A DNA stretch of 64,000 nt from Bacteroidota bacterium (GTDB lineage Bacteria; Bacteroidota; Bacteroidia; Chitinophagales; Chitinophagaceae). A program made the translations under genes and the position numbers. Position 1 is the first letter of the stretch, and the number at the start of each line of letters is the position of its first letter. The stretch is taken from assembly GCA_018267915.1 (NCBI GenBank), contig JAFDXN010000058.1, forward strand, positions 169,278 through 233,277, given 5' to 3'. Shown here piece after piece: positions 34,103 to 43,685 of the stretch. Under the pieces are notes generated by a model, which saw only the letters and a program-made list of their open reading frames with translations, was not told the origin of the DNA and ran no database searches.

Positions 34103-34870
34103 TTACAGGGCGTCCTTTTTCCAGTTGATCGATTTTGTAACCGTATCGAACAATTTAAGGAATTCATCTTTTAACTCCCTGGACACTGGTATTTCCTTAC
34201 CATTATCCATGGTCACGACACCCGTCATCTCAAAACGTCTTACGCAGCTTAAATTGACGATGTACGAACGGTGGACCTGGTAAAACGGGTGGTCTGCTAC
34301 CAGTTCTTTGAAAAGCTCCAGGTTACATGAACTCACTAAGCTTTTGTTATCCAGCACAACATGCACCACTCCCCGGGCTTCCTCAAAATATAGGATATCA
34401 TTGATATTTACGTAATCTACAGCCTCCATTCCCGGTATGCCAAGTTTTGAATTATAAGTATAGCTGGCCGTTTCTTCCAATGATAGCGCTTGTCGTTTTA
34501 TCTCGCTTCGCTGAATGGCCTTATCTATCGCAAACCGCAGGTCTTCATCTTCAAAGGGTTTCAGGATATACCCACTCGTCTGGAATTTGATCGCATCGAT
34601 CGCGTATTCCGAATATGCCGTAATAAAAATAATTTCACTGCTGATGTTCGGCACCAGCCTCAATAGGTCAATGCCATTTTTACCCGGCATCGATATGTCC
34701 AGGAACAGAATGTCATAATGCTTGCTCCGCAGGGCCGCAAGTGCAGGTTGCCACGAATTAAAAGTGTCCTCAATGGTCACCTCCGGGTACAATTCGAGAA
34801 TGCTTTCCTTCAGTAGTTCCACTGCCTTCGGCTCATCGTCCACTATTACACAGTTGTAGCGTTTATCCAT
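34103..34870 (-). CDS. LytTR-family response regulator
   Basis: The 255-residue protein has a receiver domain (VIVDDEPKAVELL, phosphoacceptor Asp in LFLDISMPGKNG near residue 56, FITAYSEYAI, Lys in ILKPFEDED) and a C-terminal LytTR DNA-binding domain (YVNINDILYFEEARGVVHVV, FYQVHRSYIVNLSCVRRFE). It is the partner of the kinase gene, whose stop it overlaps by eight bases. LytTR regulators bind pairs of direct repeats; none could be pinned down here. Confidence 0.94.
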   Translation of the reverse strand: MDKRYNCVIVDDEPKAVELLKESILELYPEVTIEDTFNSWQPALAALRSKHYDILFLDISMPGKNGIDLLRLVPNISSEIIFITAYSEYAIDAIKFQTSGYILKPFEDEDLRFAIDKAIQRSEIKRQALSLEETASYTYNSKLGIPGMEAVDYVNINDILYFEEARGVVHVVLDNKSLVSSCNLELFKELVADHPFYQVHRSYIVNLSCVRRFEMTGVVTMDNGKEIPVSRELKDEFLKLFDTVTKSINWKKDAL

Positions 34871-37800
34871 TGTATGGATTTTTTATTGTTATACGCACTA
34901 TTGTTCCCTGCAATGGTTCCTTCTTGTCAACATAAATGATCGATATATGCATTCGCTCATACTTGTTGAAGATGTCCACGAGATCGTTGATCAATATGTC
35001 GCCGTACGATTCTTCTTTTGCCTGGCTGCCGCGCATCAGTTGTTTCGCTTTCTCCCGCCCCACCCCATCATCTTCCACGATGCACACTATGGCATTATTG
35101 TCATCTTCCCGTTCAAAACGGATACTCAAATACCCCTTGCGGTCCAGGTGCAACAATCCATGGTCGATAGCGTTCTCCACGATGGGCTGTAAAAGCAAAG
35201 CCGGAATGCTCACCGTAGTTTCAGATATATTATCACTTACAACGATTTCGTAGTCAAATTTATCCTCAAACCGCGCCTGCTGTAGTTCTATATAGTTGCG
35301 TAGGTTCTCCTTTTCTTCAGCTATAGTGATATACTTATTCCTCGACGATTTAATATAGGCCCTCAGCAGTTTCGAGAACTTCGTAATATGCGCCTGGGCA
35401 TCCGGTAGTTGCTTCTTTTTAATAAAATAGAGCGCAGTGCTCAACGAATTGAATACAAAATGCGGATTGATCTGCGAGTATACAGAGTTTAGTTCCAGCT
35501 TCAGTTTCAAATTCCTCTTTATATTTTGGGCAGTCACAACGCGCCTTGTCACGTAAGCCACAAGCACCACAAGGAATGCAAAACTGGCAAGCCCTGCAAG
35601 CACGAAAGCCCTTTGCCAAGTGGTCTTCTGCCACCACCGTGGGGCTATGTAGAGGAGAAGGCTCACCTTCTTTCCTTTCCACACCTTATCATATGCTATT
35701 AGCGAAAGCGAATAATATTTGCCCGGCTCCAGGTAGGGCAGGTGCAACTCGTTGGCATTCAGCTTTTGATAATCTTCATCGATGTCGTTCAGTCGGAACA
35801 TATATCGTGCCTTGCCGCTGCCCTCCGGGTTGATGATATCGGTAAAAAGGCTGGTATTCTTTTGGTCTATCGATATGGTGTCGCCATCCTTTATGTTATA
35901 CAGGCTATCGTTATAACTGATCAGGAATTTATAGTTGTCAACAAACTGATCACTGGTGGCCTGTTTCAATAACGTGTCAGCAGGAACGTTTACTGTATAA
36001 AATCCTTTGTCGGTATGCAGCAATACCTTATGCGCGTAAACCAGCATGTCGTCAACGTTGTTATAGGCGATATTTTTAACGTTATGATATACTACTGGCG
36101 TTCCCACTGCTAATGGCCCGGTCACATTGCAAAAAAGTGTTCCGAAAGCACCCGCAATAGTGATCCTGTTACTGGCCAGGTCTATGGCTGCACCATTCAG
36201 CAGGTAGTTGCCAAACAAAATGCGCACGCCGGCACTATGGTAGTTGAGCATCAGCAGCCGGTCGTAATCTTTAATAAACACGTTCCCGAAGCTGTCCGTC
36301 TTAATAGCCTCTATTTTAGAAATGTGATTGGCGTCCAGTGTATTTTTGTCAATCACCAGCCTTTTCCCATCATAGAGCAATAATATTTTTTTGCTGTTAT
36401 ATATCCAGGTCGTGTTTGTATATCCATCATAATTTATATTGTCGTACCTGTCCTGGTCTATAACAACATTTGATGGCTTACCGTGTCCTTCTATGTAGTG
36501 CGAAACCCCAAGCCTCTTCGACAAAATGTAAAATTCACCTGGCGCCTTGATTGCAATATCCATTGGGCTCGCATAAGTACTCTCATCGTTATATCCGGAG
36601 TAAAGGTTGGCCACCCTTGATCGTCTATTGTCGTAAATATTGATCTTTTTGTTGGCCAGCAGAAATGATGTATCCCGGTTGTATGGGATAAGTTTCACTG
36701 CATTTTCATAATTGCCGGCTACATAGCTCACGTTATAATCGCTGTCCACACTCACCAGTTTTCTGCCTTGCTCATTCCACCATAAAGCCTTACTGTCTTT
36801 GGTCATACCGATGTATTGAAAATCCGGCAGATACAGCTGGGTAACTCTGCTCAACGCTCCTTCGCTGTTCGAACGCAAAAAAATACCCGAGCTGCTGGTA
36901 CTTATGCATCTGCCCCAAAAACTGTTGTCTATCAAACCTGTAATTTTATTTCCGTCAACTTCCGGATCGTCGACCAGGTCCTTAACGGGAATTATCTTCA
37001 CACATCGGAGCGAATCGTCCACTTTAAACACGTTTTGCTCCGTAACGATGTAGAAACAATGCTCTCTTCTTTTCTTGAACGAAATGAGCTTTATCTTTTC
37101 ATGCTTCCGGGAAATGCTATCGATGTCCATCACGATAGACTTGCAGTTGTTCGCATTGAAAATGAAAACCCGGTGATCATCAATATCGTAATCCAGGTAA
37201 TAATTTTCGAAGGAATTAACCATGCCGGATGTTTTGAATTGACTGATCGCAGTTGCCTCACAAAGCTTAGCTATCTTAATGCTGCCGATGCCATTAAAGG
37301 TTATTTTATATACCTGGTCGTGATAGGTTACGATAACAGCCCCAAAACTCAACGGCATAAAAAAGGGAAATGATAGTCCCTTCATATCATACACATGGAG
37401 TGTGTCATTCCACTCAACGCAGATAGCCCCGGCCCTGGTCACGTAAGTGCTGTAAAACATTATTCCGCCGGGATATTCCCTTATGTCTCTCGGGTATAGC
37501 GTCTTATCGGTAAAAGGCGCCACTATTTTCTTATACCGGTTGTTATAAAAATACCCTAGTTCATTGGATATGCTGCACGTCCATATTCTCCCCATCGTAT
37601 CCTCATATAATTCCCATACATCGTCATTGGGCAGCCCTGCCTCAAAACCATATACCTTAGGCGTGTACCCGTTATATTGTATAACCCCTTTAGGCGTACC
37701 TATCCATATATAGCCGTGCTTGTCCTCCATCATGTAGTACACCTTGTTGGATGGCAAACCGGTGTTGATGTTCAGGTTGTATTGCTCCTGCGCCGATGAC

Positions 37801-37892
37801 TGCCCTCGGGCCATTAGCACAACAACGAAGACGAGTAAAGCAATATGTAGACGTCTGTAGGCCAAAAGACAATTTGCGACAAAGATGCACAA
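34863..37892 (-). CDS. LytS-type sensor histidine kinase with periplasmic propeller
   Basis: The 1009-residue protein has an N-terminal hydrophobic signal (LHIALLVFVVVLMARG), a long periplasmic part with two-component propeller repeats (GLPSNKVYYMMEDKHGYIWI, GLPNDDVWELYEDTMGRIW), a Y_Y_Y-like beta domain, one transmembrane helix near residue 785 (FVLAGLASFAFLVVLVAYV), and a His_kinase domain with QINPHFVFNSLS (phosphoacceptor His) and an ATPase domain with VENAIDHGL and DDGVGREKA. It probably senses an envelope or glycan signal and phosphorylates the LytTR regulator encoded just downstream. Confidence 0.93.
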   Translation of the reverse strand: MCIFVANCLLAYRRLHIALLVFVVVLMARGQSSAQEQYNLNINTGLPSNKVYYMMEDKHGYIWIGTPKGVIQYNGYTPKVYGFEAGLPNDDVWELYEDTMGRIWTCSISNELGYFYNNRYKKIVAPFTDKTLYPRDIREYPGGIMFYSTYVTRAGAICVEWNDTLHVYDMKGLSFPFFMPLSFGAVIVTYHDQVYKITFNGIGSIKIAKLCEATAISQFKTSGMVNSFENYYLDYDIDDHRVFIFNANNCKSIVMDIDSISRKHEKIKLISFKKRREHCFYIVTEQNVFKVDDSLRCVKIIPVKDLVDDPEVDGNKITGLIDNSFWGRCISTSSSGIFLRSNSEGALSRVTQLYLPDFQYIGMTKDSKALWWNEQGRKLVSVDSDYNVSYVAGNYENAVKLIPYNRDTSFLLANKKINIYDNRRSRVANLYSGYNDESTYASPMDIAIKAPGEFYILSKRLGVSHYIEGHGKPSNVVIDQDRYDNINYDGYTNTTWIYNSKKILLLYDGKRLVIDKNTLDANHISKIEAIKTDSFGNVFIKDYDRLLMLNYHSAGVRILFGNYLLNGAAIDLASNRITIAGAFGTLFCNVTGPLAVGTPVVYHNVKNIAYNNVDDMLVYAHKVLLHTDKGFYTVNVPADTLLKQATSDQFVDNYKFLISYNDSLYNIKDGDTISIDQKNTSLFTDIINPEGSGKARYMFRLNDIDEDYQKLNANELHLPYLEPGKYYSLSLIAYDKVWKGKKVSLLLYIAPRWWQKTTWQRAFVLAGLASFAFLVVLVAYVTRRVVTAQNIKRNLKLKLELNSVYSQINPHFVFNSLSTALYFIKKKQLPDAQAHITKFSKLLRAYIKSSRNKYITIAEEKENLRNYIELQQARFEDKFDYEIVVSDNISETTVSIPALLLQPIVENAIDHGLLHLDRKGYLSIRFEREDDNNAIVCIVEDDGVGREKAKQLMRGSQAKEESYGDILINDLVDIFNKYERMHISIIYVDKKEPLQGTIVRITIKNPYNG

Positions 37893-37980
37893 AACCCCAA
37901 ATATGGAAAATGCATTAACTTATAGACTAAACTCATATTTCATTGCAGATAGGCAGCTTTGCAAACCCCTCCCATTTTCG

Positions 37981-37988
37981 TAATTTTG
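37981..37988 (+). promoter_or_regulatory. -7 promoter box (TAATTTTG) of hmgA
   Basis: TAATTTTG fits TAnnTTTG 15 bases before the hmgA ATG at 38004. Confidence 0.6.
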
Positions 37989-38003
37989 ATACAAATAACT
38001 GGC

Positions 38004-39164
38004 ATGCCTCATTATCATTCCCTCGGGAATATCCCGCATAAGCGCCATACGCAGTTTCGCAAACCAGACGGTACCTTGTACGCCGAACAGCTTTTTAGTA
38101 CCGAAGGCTTTTCGTCCAATTACTCTCTGCTCTATCACCTTCATGCCCCTACAGGCATCATTAGAACAGAAGAGCCGGTCGATGTATCGCCTAAAGCCGC
38201 ATCAGATAACATACTGAAGCACAGGAGCTTCAAAGGATTCAGAATAGATCCCGAAACAGAGTTCCTGAAGAGCCGCAAAACCGTCCTTTTTAATAACGAT
38301 GTGCAACTTACGCTTGCCGCTCCCCAGGGAGGCCTTGCGAAAAATACCTTCTACAAAAATGCCGATGCCGATGAGGTTTTGTTCATCCACGAGGGTACAG
38401 GCACGCTGAAAACCCAGTACGGCCAGTTGCCCTTTAGCTATGGTGATTACCTGGTTATACCTCGCGGCACCATCTATCAAATTGAGTTCGATACTAAAGA
38501 CAACAGGCTTTTTATAGTAGAATCGTTCAGCCCTATCACCTTCCCTAAAAGGTACCTGAGCAAGTACGGACAGCTTTTAGAGCATGCGCCCTATTGCGAG
38601 CGCGACCTGCGTAAACCCCAGGACCTGCAAACCATAGACAAGAAGGGCGAATTCCTTATACAGGTACGGAAAAAAGGCCTGCTCTACCCCATTTGGTATG
38701 GCACCCATCCTTTCGACGTTATCGGCTGGGACGGGTATGAATATCCCTATGCCTTAAGCATCCACGATTTCGAACCTATTACCGGCCGTGTACATCAGCC
38801 ACCACCCGTTCACCAGACATTCGATGCACATAATTTCGTTATCTGTTCCTTCGTGCCGCGCCTCTTCGATTACCACCCGCAATCCATACCTGCGCCTTAC
38901 AATCATAGCAATATCGATAGCGACGAAGTGCTCTACTACGTCGACGGCGACTTCATGAGCCGCAAACATGTAGAGCGTGGCATGATCACTCTGCACCCGG
39001 GCGGCATTCCCCACGGACCACACCCTGGCACGGTTGAAAAGAGCATCGGCGCAAAAGAAACCAAGGAACTGGCCGTGATGGTCGACACCTTCCACCCGCT
39101 GAAAATGACCAACGACGCCCTCGGCATCGAAGATGACAGTTACATAATAAGTTGGATAGAATAA
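38004..39164 (+). CDS. hmgA: homogentisate 1,2-dioxygenase
   Basis: The start at ATG 38004 (MPHYHSLGNIPHKRHTQFRK) removes 15 residues read from the promoter region and gives 386 residues. The cupin-like enzyme has DEVLFIHEGTGTL, DYLVIPRGTIYQIEF and the C-terminal YHPQSIPAPYNHSNIDSDEV / HPGGIPHGPHPG with the Fe(II)-binding His and Glu. It opens the ring of homogentisate to maleylacetoacetate in tyrosine degradation. hppD, which makes its substrate, is the next gene on the same strand. Confidence 0.93.
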   Translation: MPHYHSLGNIPHKRHTQFRKPDGTLYAEQLFSTEGFSSNYSLLYHLHAPTGIIRTEEPVDVSPKAASDNILKHRSFKGFRIDPETEFLKSRKTVLFNNDVQLTLAAPQGGLAKNTFYKNADADEVLFIHEGTGTLKTQYGQLPFSYGDYLVIPRGTIYQIEFDTKDNRLFIVESFSPITFPKRYLSKYGQLLEHAPYCERDLRKPQDLQTIDKKGEFLIQVRKKGLLYPIWYGTHPFDVIGWDGYEYPYALSIHDFEPITGRVHQPPPVHQTFDAHNFVICSFVPRLFDYHPQSIPAPYNHSNIDSDEVLYYVDGDFMSRKHVERGMITLHPGGIPHGPHPGTVEKSIGAKETKELAVMVDTFHPLKMTNDALGIEDDSYIISWIE

Positions 39165-39345
39165 TGTTTAAAAATGAAAGCATTTAACACAAGCTACATA
39201 AGAGTTAAAGCGTTGCTGAGAACATCAGCAATGGCAGAATGGAGTTGCACTCCGTGAGACACTTAACGCTCGTCTTTGCGTCTTAGCGTCTTTGCGGTTA
39301 AATTATCTCGCGACACAAACAACGTTATTTCAAAAACATTCAACA
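39165..39345. other. hmgA-hppD spacer with a dispersed repeat
   Basis: The gap of about 180 bases contains TTGCGTCTTAGCGTCTTTGC (39277-39296) and following GGTTAAA. A near copy (TTTGCGTCTCAGCGCCTTTG) is at about 42960. Both belong to a GCGTCTTTGCGGTTAA-type repeat that is widespread in Bacteroidota genomes. No gene is visible. Confidence 0.6.
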
Positions 39346-40476
39346 ATGGAAGCATTAACAGCAAGTGCCAAAATGAAACAAGCGCAGGACTTCCTGCCTA
39401 TCAATGGCACCGACTATATAGAACTTTATGTGGGCAACGCTAAGCAGGCCGCACACTTTTATAAGACAGCATTCGGTTTTCAAAACCTTGCCTATGCCGG
39501 CCCCGAAACAGGTGTGCGCGACGTAGCATCTTATGTACTGCAGCAAGGCAAAATTCGCCTGGTGCTCACCACCCCGCTCAAGTCAACTAACCCCATCTCT
39601 GAGCACATCTACAAGCATGGCGATGGCGTAAAAGTATTGGCATTATGGGTCGACGATGCCTATAAATCGTTCGAAGAAACGACTAAGCGCGGCGCCAAAG
39701 TGTACATGGAACCAAAGACCATCACCGACGAGAATGGCGAAGTACGCATGAGCGGCATCTACACCTACGGCGAAACAGTCCACATGTTCGTAGAACGCAA
39801 GAATTACAAAGGTATCTTCCTCCCCGGCTACCAGCCAATGACCAGCGATTACAACCCAACACCTACCGGCCTGCTCCACGTAGACCATTGCGTAGGCAAC
39901 GTAGGCTGGAACCGCATGAACCCAACGGTAAAATGGTATGAAGACGTAATGGGCTTCGTCAACATCCTCTCCTTCGACGATAAGCAGATCAATACAGAGT
40001 ACAGCGCCCTCATGAGTAAGGTAATGAGCAACGGCAACGGCTATGTTAAGTTCCCCATCAATGAACCTGCTGAAGGCAAAAAAAAATCGCAGATAGAAGA
40101 ATACCTTGAGTTTTATGAGGGCGAAGGCGTACAGCACGTAGCTATCGCGACACACGATATCATAAAAACGGTACGCGAGCTCAAAGCCCGTGGTGTAGAA
40201 TTCCTCAGCGCGCCACCTAACGCCTACTACGAAGACCTGCTCAACCGCGTAGGTAAGATAGATGAAGACCTGGCGCCACTACAGGAGCTCGGCATCCTTG
40301 TAGACTGTGATGAAGAAGGCTACTTGCTGCAGATATTCACTAAGCCGCTTGAAGACAGGCCAACACTGTTCTTTGAAATAATACAACGTAAAGGCGCGCA
40401 AAGCTTCGGCGCGGGCAACTTCAAGGCCCTCTTCGAATCCATAGAGCGCGAGCAGGCCAAACGCGGTAATCTCTAA
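39346..40476 (+). CDS. hppD: 4-hydroxyphenylpyruvate dioxygenase
   Basis: From ATG 39346 (MEALTASAKMKQAQDFLPIN) the protein has 376 residues. It is built of two vicinal-oxygen-chelate halves: DYIELYVGNAKQAAHFYKTA near the N-terminus and LLHVDHCVGNVGWNRMN around residue 180 with the first Fe(II) His, then GVQHVAIATHDI with the second and LFFEIIQRKGAQSFGAGNFKALF with the Glu. The enzyme turns 4-hydroxyphenylpyruvate into homogentisate. With hmgA upstream it supplies two consecutive steps of tyrosine catabolism; fumarylacetoacetase is not seen. Confidence 0.95.
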   Translation: MEALTASAKMKQAQDFLPINGTDYIELYVGNAKQAAHFYKTAFGFQNLAYAGPETGVRDVASYVLQQGKIRLVLTTPLKSTNPISEHIYKHGDGVKVLALWVDDAYKSFEETTKRGAKVYMEPKTITDENGEVRMSGIYTYGETVHMFVERKNYKGIFLPGYQPMTSDYNPTPTGLLHVDHCVGNVGWNRMNPTVKWYEDVMGFVNILSFDDKQINTEYSALMSKVMSNGNGYVKFPINEPAEGKKKSQIEEYLEFYEGEGVQHVAIATHDIIKTVRELKARGVEFLSAPPNAYYEDLLNRVGKIDEDLAPLQELGILVDCDEEGYLLQIFTKPLEDRPTLFFEIIQRKGAQSFGAGNFKALFESIEREQAKRGNL

Positions 40477-40492
40477 TGATGTCAAATACTTG

Positions 40493-40531
40493 AAATATTG
40501 CCATCCTGGTTAAAGGATGGCAATATTTTTG
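40493..40531 (+). terminator. rho-independent terminator of hppD
   Basis: A 15-bp perfect stem (40493-40507 with 40514-40528) closes a GGTTAA loop and is followed by TT; the 3' arm itself ends in T residues. Confidence 0.92.
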
Positions 40532-40547
40532 CTGCCACAGTTACAAC

Positions 40548-40645
40548 AACCCCGGCAGGGATTCAGGGTAAATAGCCCCGGATGACATCCGGGTTAGCAA
40601 AAAAACCAAACACGGTACAACCCGGAAGGGGTTGAATAATCCTCT
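40548..40645. repeat. dispersed CCCCGG-type repeat unit
   Basis: The stretch contains GCCCCGGATGACATCCGGGTT, shown as a CCCGGAT/ATCCGGG hairpin around 40577-40593, and CAACCCGGAAGGGGTTGAAT around 40619-40637. Such alternating hairpins are a known type of dispersed non-coding repeat in Bacteroidota. It has no gene. Confidence 0.55.
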
Positions 40646-40651
40646 GGAAAA

Positions 40652-41680
40652 ATGGAGGCCAACAAACAGGAACGCGAAACACTCAAAAAAGCCCTCAGCG
40701 AATGGGAGCAGGCCGGTCTTATCTCCCCTGAAAAATCCGCTGAGCTCGGGCACACCATCACCCCTTCTGATAGCGGCATGCAAGTGGTCGCACGTTATTT
40801 CTTTTTTATTGCCCTCTCCTGTATCATCCTTGCCTTCGCCGCCATCTTTATCGATGAAAAATTCCTCGAAAAGGTAAAAGCCTATTTCGCCTTCGGCAAT
40901 CTGGCTATCGCAGGCTTGATGCTGGCACTCTCCATCGCGTGGTTCTGGTACATAACTAAGCGCCGCGAAAAGTTTAGCGAGATCACCTATGAGATATACA
41001 TGGTGGTCGGTGCACTGGCAACGCTATGCACCCTCGTTTACATCTGCAAAGACATCGGCTTCGGCAGCAATTATACAGGCTTTCTCTTCGCGGCTTCTAT
41101 CTTACTTGGCACCCTGGCGGTTTTCTTTCGTTCCAACGCGCTATGGGTTACCGCCCTCCTCGCACTCATGGGTTGGTTCGGCACCTTCAGCGATCTATAT
41201 GCTATCAACAACCGCTTCCTCGGCATGAATTATCCGCTGCGCTTCACCGTCTTCGGACTGTTGCTTATAGGTTTTTCATTTGTCATCAATAAAATAAAGC
41301 TTGCCCAGTTCACTTCACGTAGCACCTACATAGCGGCTATGATCATTTTCTTCACCGGCCTTTGGGGCGTTTCCATCTTCGGCAACTTCAGCGACCTCGA
41401 GGCCTGGTCTAAAGTGCGCCAGGTGCATGTGCTCGCCTGGTCTATTGTCTTTGCTGCAGCCGCCCTTATTGCATTCATAGGCGGCATCAAGTACAAAGAC
41501 GACTTCGCGCGCGACACCGGCGTGCTCTTTCTCCTCCTCAATCTCTACAGCCGCTACTTCGAATACTTTTGGGACACAGTGAATAAGGGCATTTTCTTCC
41601 TTATACTTGCAGTCTCATTTTTCTTCATAGGCCGCTGGATAGAAAAGAAAAAGAAAGCGAATGGCAAGATACTTCCTTGA
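40652..41680 (+). CDS. DUF2157-family polytopic membrane protein
   Basis: The 342-residue protein has a soluble N-terminal helix (residues 1-35, EWEQAGLISPEKSAEL) of the DUF2157 type followed by about nine or ten transmembrane helices from residue 45 onward, and a basic tail. The function of the family is not known. It overlaps truA by 20 bases, so the two are translationally linked. Confidence 0.82.
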   Translation: MEANKQERETLKKALSEWEQAGLISPEKSAELGHTITPSDSGMQVVARYFFFIALSCIILAFAAIFIDEKFLEKVKAYFAFGNLAIAGLMLALSIAWFWYITKRREKFSEITYEIYMVVGALATLCTLVYICKDIGFGSNYTGFLFAASILLGTLAVFFRSNALWVTALLALMGWFGTFSDLYAINNRFLGMNYPLRFTVFGLLLIGFSFVINKIKLAQFTSRSTYIAAMIIFFTGLWGVSIFGNFSDLEAWSKVRQVHVLAWSIVFAAAALIAFIGGIKYKDDFARDTGVLFLLLNLYSRYFEYFWDTVNKGIFFLILAVSFFFIGRWIEKKKKANGKILP

Positions 41681-42419
41681 GGTGATGTACGATGGCACGG
41701 CCTTCCATGGCTCGCAGGTGCAGGGCGATACGCCCACGGTACAGCTTGCCCTCAATACAGCGCTCAGCACCCTGCTGCGGAGCCCTGTTGAGACATTCGG
41801 GGCCAGCCGCACCGATGAGGGCGTGCACGCGCTCTGCAACTATTATCACTTCGATACGGACAAAGAACTGCTGCAGGTATTTTTTTACAACCTCAATTCC
41901 ATCCTGCCTCACACCATCGCCGTCAACAGGATATTTCTTGCTGATGACCCGACGCTTAACGCACGCTTTGCGGCGCTCACACGGCGCTATCGCTATCGCA
42001 TTTACACTAAGAAAGATCCCTTCCGCTACGAGCGGGCCTTCTATTTCCCCTTCAAGCTGGACACTGCACTGCTGCATGAAACAGCAAAGATCATCATGGA
42101 GCACACCAACTTCGAGACCTTCTCCAAGCGCAATACCCAGAGCAAAACCTTCCTTTGTACCATACACCAGTCTTATTGGGAGCAGCATGATAAAGAACTG
42201 CACTACGTAGTAGAAGCCAACCGTTTTCTCCGCGGCATGGTGCGCGGCCTGGTAGGCACGCAGCTGCAGGTAGCGCGTGGTAAAATGACCATCGAAGCAT
42301 TCCGCGCCGCCATCGATGCCCGCGACTGCACCCTCGCCGATTTCAGTGTAGACGGCCACGGCCTCTACCTCGAGCACATCCAATACCCCGAAAATTCTTT
42401 AGTGGAATTGTATATTTAA
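41661..42419 (+). CDS. truA: tRNA pseudouridine38-40 synthase
   Basis: The 252-residue protein has YDGTAFHGSQVQ near the N-terminus, TFGASRTDEGVHAL near residue 50 with the catalytic Asp, RRYRYRIYTK near residue 110 and FLRGMVRGLVGTQL near residue 195. These define TruA, which isomerises uridines 38-40 in the tRNA anticodon arm. It is somewhat shorter than E. coli TruA (270) but keeps all motifs. Confidence 0.95.
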   Translation: MARYFLEVMYDGTAFHGSQVQGDTPTVQLALNTALSTLLRSPVETFGASRTDEGVHALCNYYHFDTDKELLQVFFYNLNSILPHTIAVNRIFLADDPTLNARFAALTRRYRYRIYTKKDPFRYERAFYFPFKLDTALLHETAKIIMEHTNFETFSKRNTQSKTFLCTIHQSYWEQHDKELHYVVEANRFLRGMVRGLVGTQLQVARGKMTIEAFRAAIDARDCTLADFSVDGHGLYLEHIQYPENSLVELYI

Positions 42420-42449
42420 CCGTCATCCTGAACTTGTTTCAGGACCCTA
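42420..42449. repeat. REP-like hairpin repeat, copy a
   Basis: CGTCATCCTGAACTTGTTTC followed by AGGACC: a CCTGAA/TTCAGG hairpin with GTCAT flank, just after the truA stop. See the other copies at 42901, 46427, 47340, 47392 and 47445. Confidence 0.7.
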
Positions 42450-42519
42450 CGTAACGCGGGAAATACTCACGCTGGAAAAATTTTCACATTTGCACATTCC
42501 CAAATTTGCACATTAGAAT

Positions 42520-42837
42520 CTACCCGCCATACAACCGCAGCTTCACCATCTTTATCGTCCGCTTCAGTTTACTCTCCTGTTGCAATTTCACATCATGCGG
42601 GCTCGGTTCTTTCTCCTTCACATAGCCGCCAATGCTGATACCTTTATCAAGCAGCCCCCGGTAAAAATCATTACCACTCGCATCGTCATGAAATACGAGG
42701 TGATGCTCTACCCCACCGGGGTATTTATTGCTCGATCGTTCTTTGATATCCTTTTTATGCGACACAAAGATCGCCGCCAGGTTCACGTGGTGCTCGTTAC
42801 TTATATTGTCAGGCATCCTGAATACTAACTCAGTCAT
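42520..42837 (-). CDS. small hypothetical protein
   Basis: The 105-residue protein is soluble, basic at its C-terminus (KLKRTIKMVKLRLYGG), with no signal or membrane segment. The content (FRMPDNISNEHHVNLAAIFV, VEHHLVFHDDASGNDFYRGL) is protein-like and the frame sits alone between two repeat-bearing spacers. No family is recognised. A start at a methionine seven codons in is also possible. Confidence 0.6.
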   Translation of the reverse strand: MTELVFRMPDNISNEHHVNLAAIFVSHKKDIKERSSNKYPGGVEHHLVFHDDASGNDFYRGLLDKGISIGGYVKEKEPSPHDVKLQQESKLKRTIKMVKLRLYGG

Positions 42838-42899
42838 CCGGCTTGAATTACACAGCTCTAATATACATTAACTGAACAAGAATAAAATCCCCCCTAAAC

Positions 42900-42929
42900 C
42901 GTCATCCCGAATTTATTTCGGGACCTTGC
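42900..42929. repeat. REP-like hairpin repeat, copy b
   Basis: CGTCATCCCGAATTTATTTC then GGGACC: CCCGAA/TTCGGG hairpin, the second variant of the family, next to the GCGTCTCAGCGCCTTTGCGG repeat at about 42963-42982. Confidence 0.7.
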
Positions 42930-42989
42930 ATAACATGGGCAACACTCGCGCTGGTCAACTTTGCGTCTCAGCGCCTTTGCGGTTAAAGA

Positions 42990-43685
42990 TCACGCACTAA
43001 ACAGCTTCGCAATAAAGAACGCCGCCGCCGCTGCGATGGACCCTATCACTGCCACCTTTATAGCCCCCGCCAAGGGCTTCTGCCCCGTAACTTTTGCTTT
43101 AAAGAATCCGAAGATGAACAGGCACACTACCGTAATGGCAGCCGAAAATTTCAACCCGTCGAATGGGTGTTGTACAAAGAAATAAGGCGTCAGCGGCACC
43201 AGCCCACCCACTACGTACGATAGCCCTATGTTGAACGCGCTGTTCCTTGCCCTTTTAGGGTCGGGTTTGTCGAGGCCCAGCTCATACTTCATCATAAAGT
43301 CTATCCACTTCTCCTTGTCCTTGCTCATCTCGTCGGCTATCAGGTCCTGCGTGTCTTTGCTCAGGCCCATCTCAGCAAATACATCCCGCACTTCCTGTTT
43401 TTCCACCTCCGGCAGGTGCTCCACTTCATACTCCTCCCGCTTTTGTTCCGAATGATAGTGGTCCACCTCTGTGCGGCCCGCCAGGTAACCGCCGAGGCCC
43501 ATGGCTATGGCGCCCGCAGCTATCTCCGCCAGGCCTGCAGTGATCACAATGCCGGTAGTCGATACCGCCCCGCTCAGCCCCGCAGCCAGTGCAAAGGGCA
43601 CGGTTAGCCCGTCCGACATGCCGATGACGATATCCGTCACCAGGTCGCTGCTCTTAAAGTGTTGTTCTTCGTGTTTATTAGCCAT
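42990..43685 (-). CDS. VIT1/CCC1-family metal transporter
   Basis: The 231-residue protein has the VIT1/CCC1 signature: SDLVTDIVIGMSDGLTVPFA near the N-terminus, ALAAGLSGAV, and GLAEIAAGAIAMGLGGYLAG in helix 2, with a glutamate-rich cytosolic segment (EEYEVEHLPEVEKQEVRDVF) that binds metal in plant VIT1, and three more helices at the C-terminus. Family members move Fe(II) or Mn(II) out of the cytoplasm. It overlaps the end of rocD by eight bases, so the two are probably one operon, although no common task is known. Confidence 0.9.
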   Translation of the reverse strand: MANKHEEQHFKSSDLVTDIVIGMSDGLTVPFALAAGLSGAVSTTGIVITAGLAEIAAGAIAMGLGGYLAGRTEVDHYHSEQKREEYEVEHLPEVEKQEVRDVFAEMGLSKDTQDLIADEMSKDKEKWIDFMMKYELGLDKPDPKRARNSAFNIGLSYVVGGLVPLTPYFFVQHPFDGLKFSAAITVVCLFIFGFFKAKVTGQKPLAGAIKVAVIGSIAAAAAFFIAKLFSA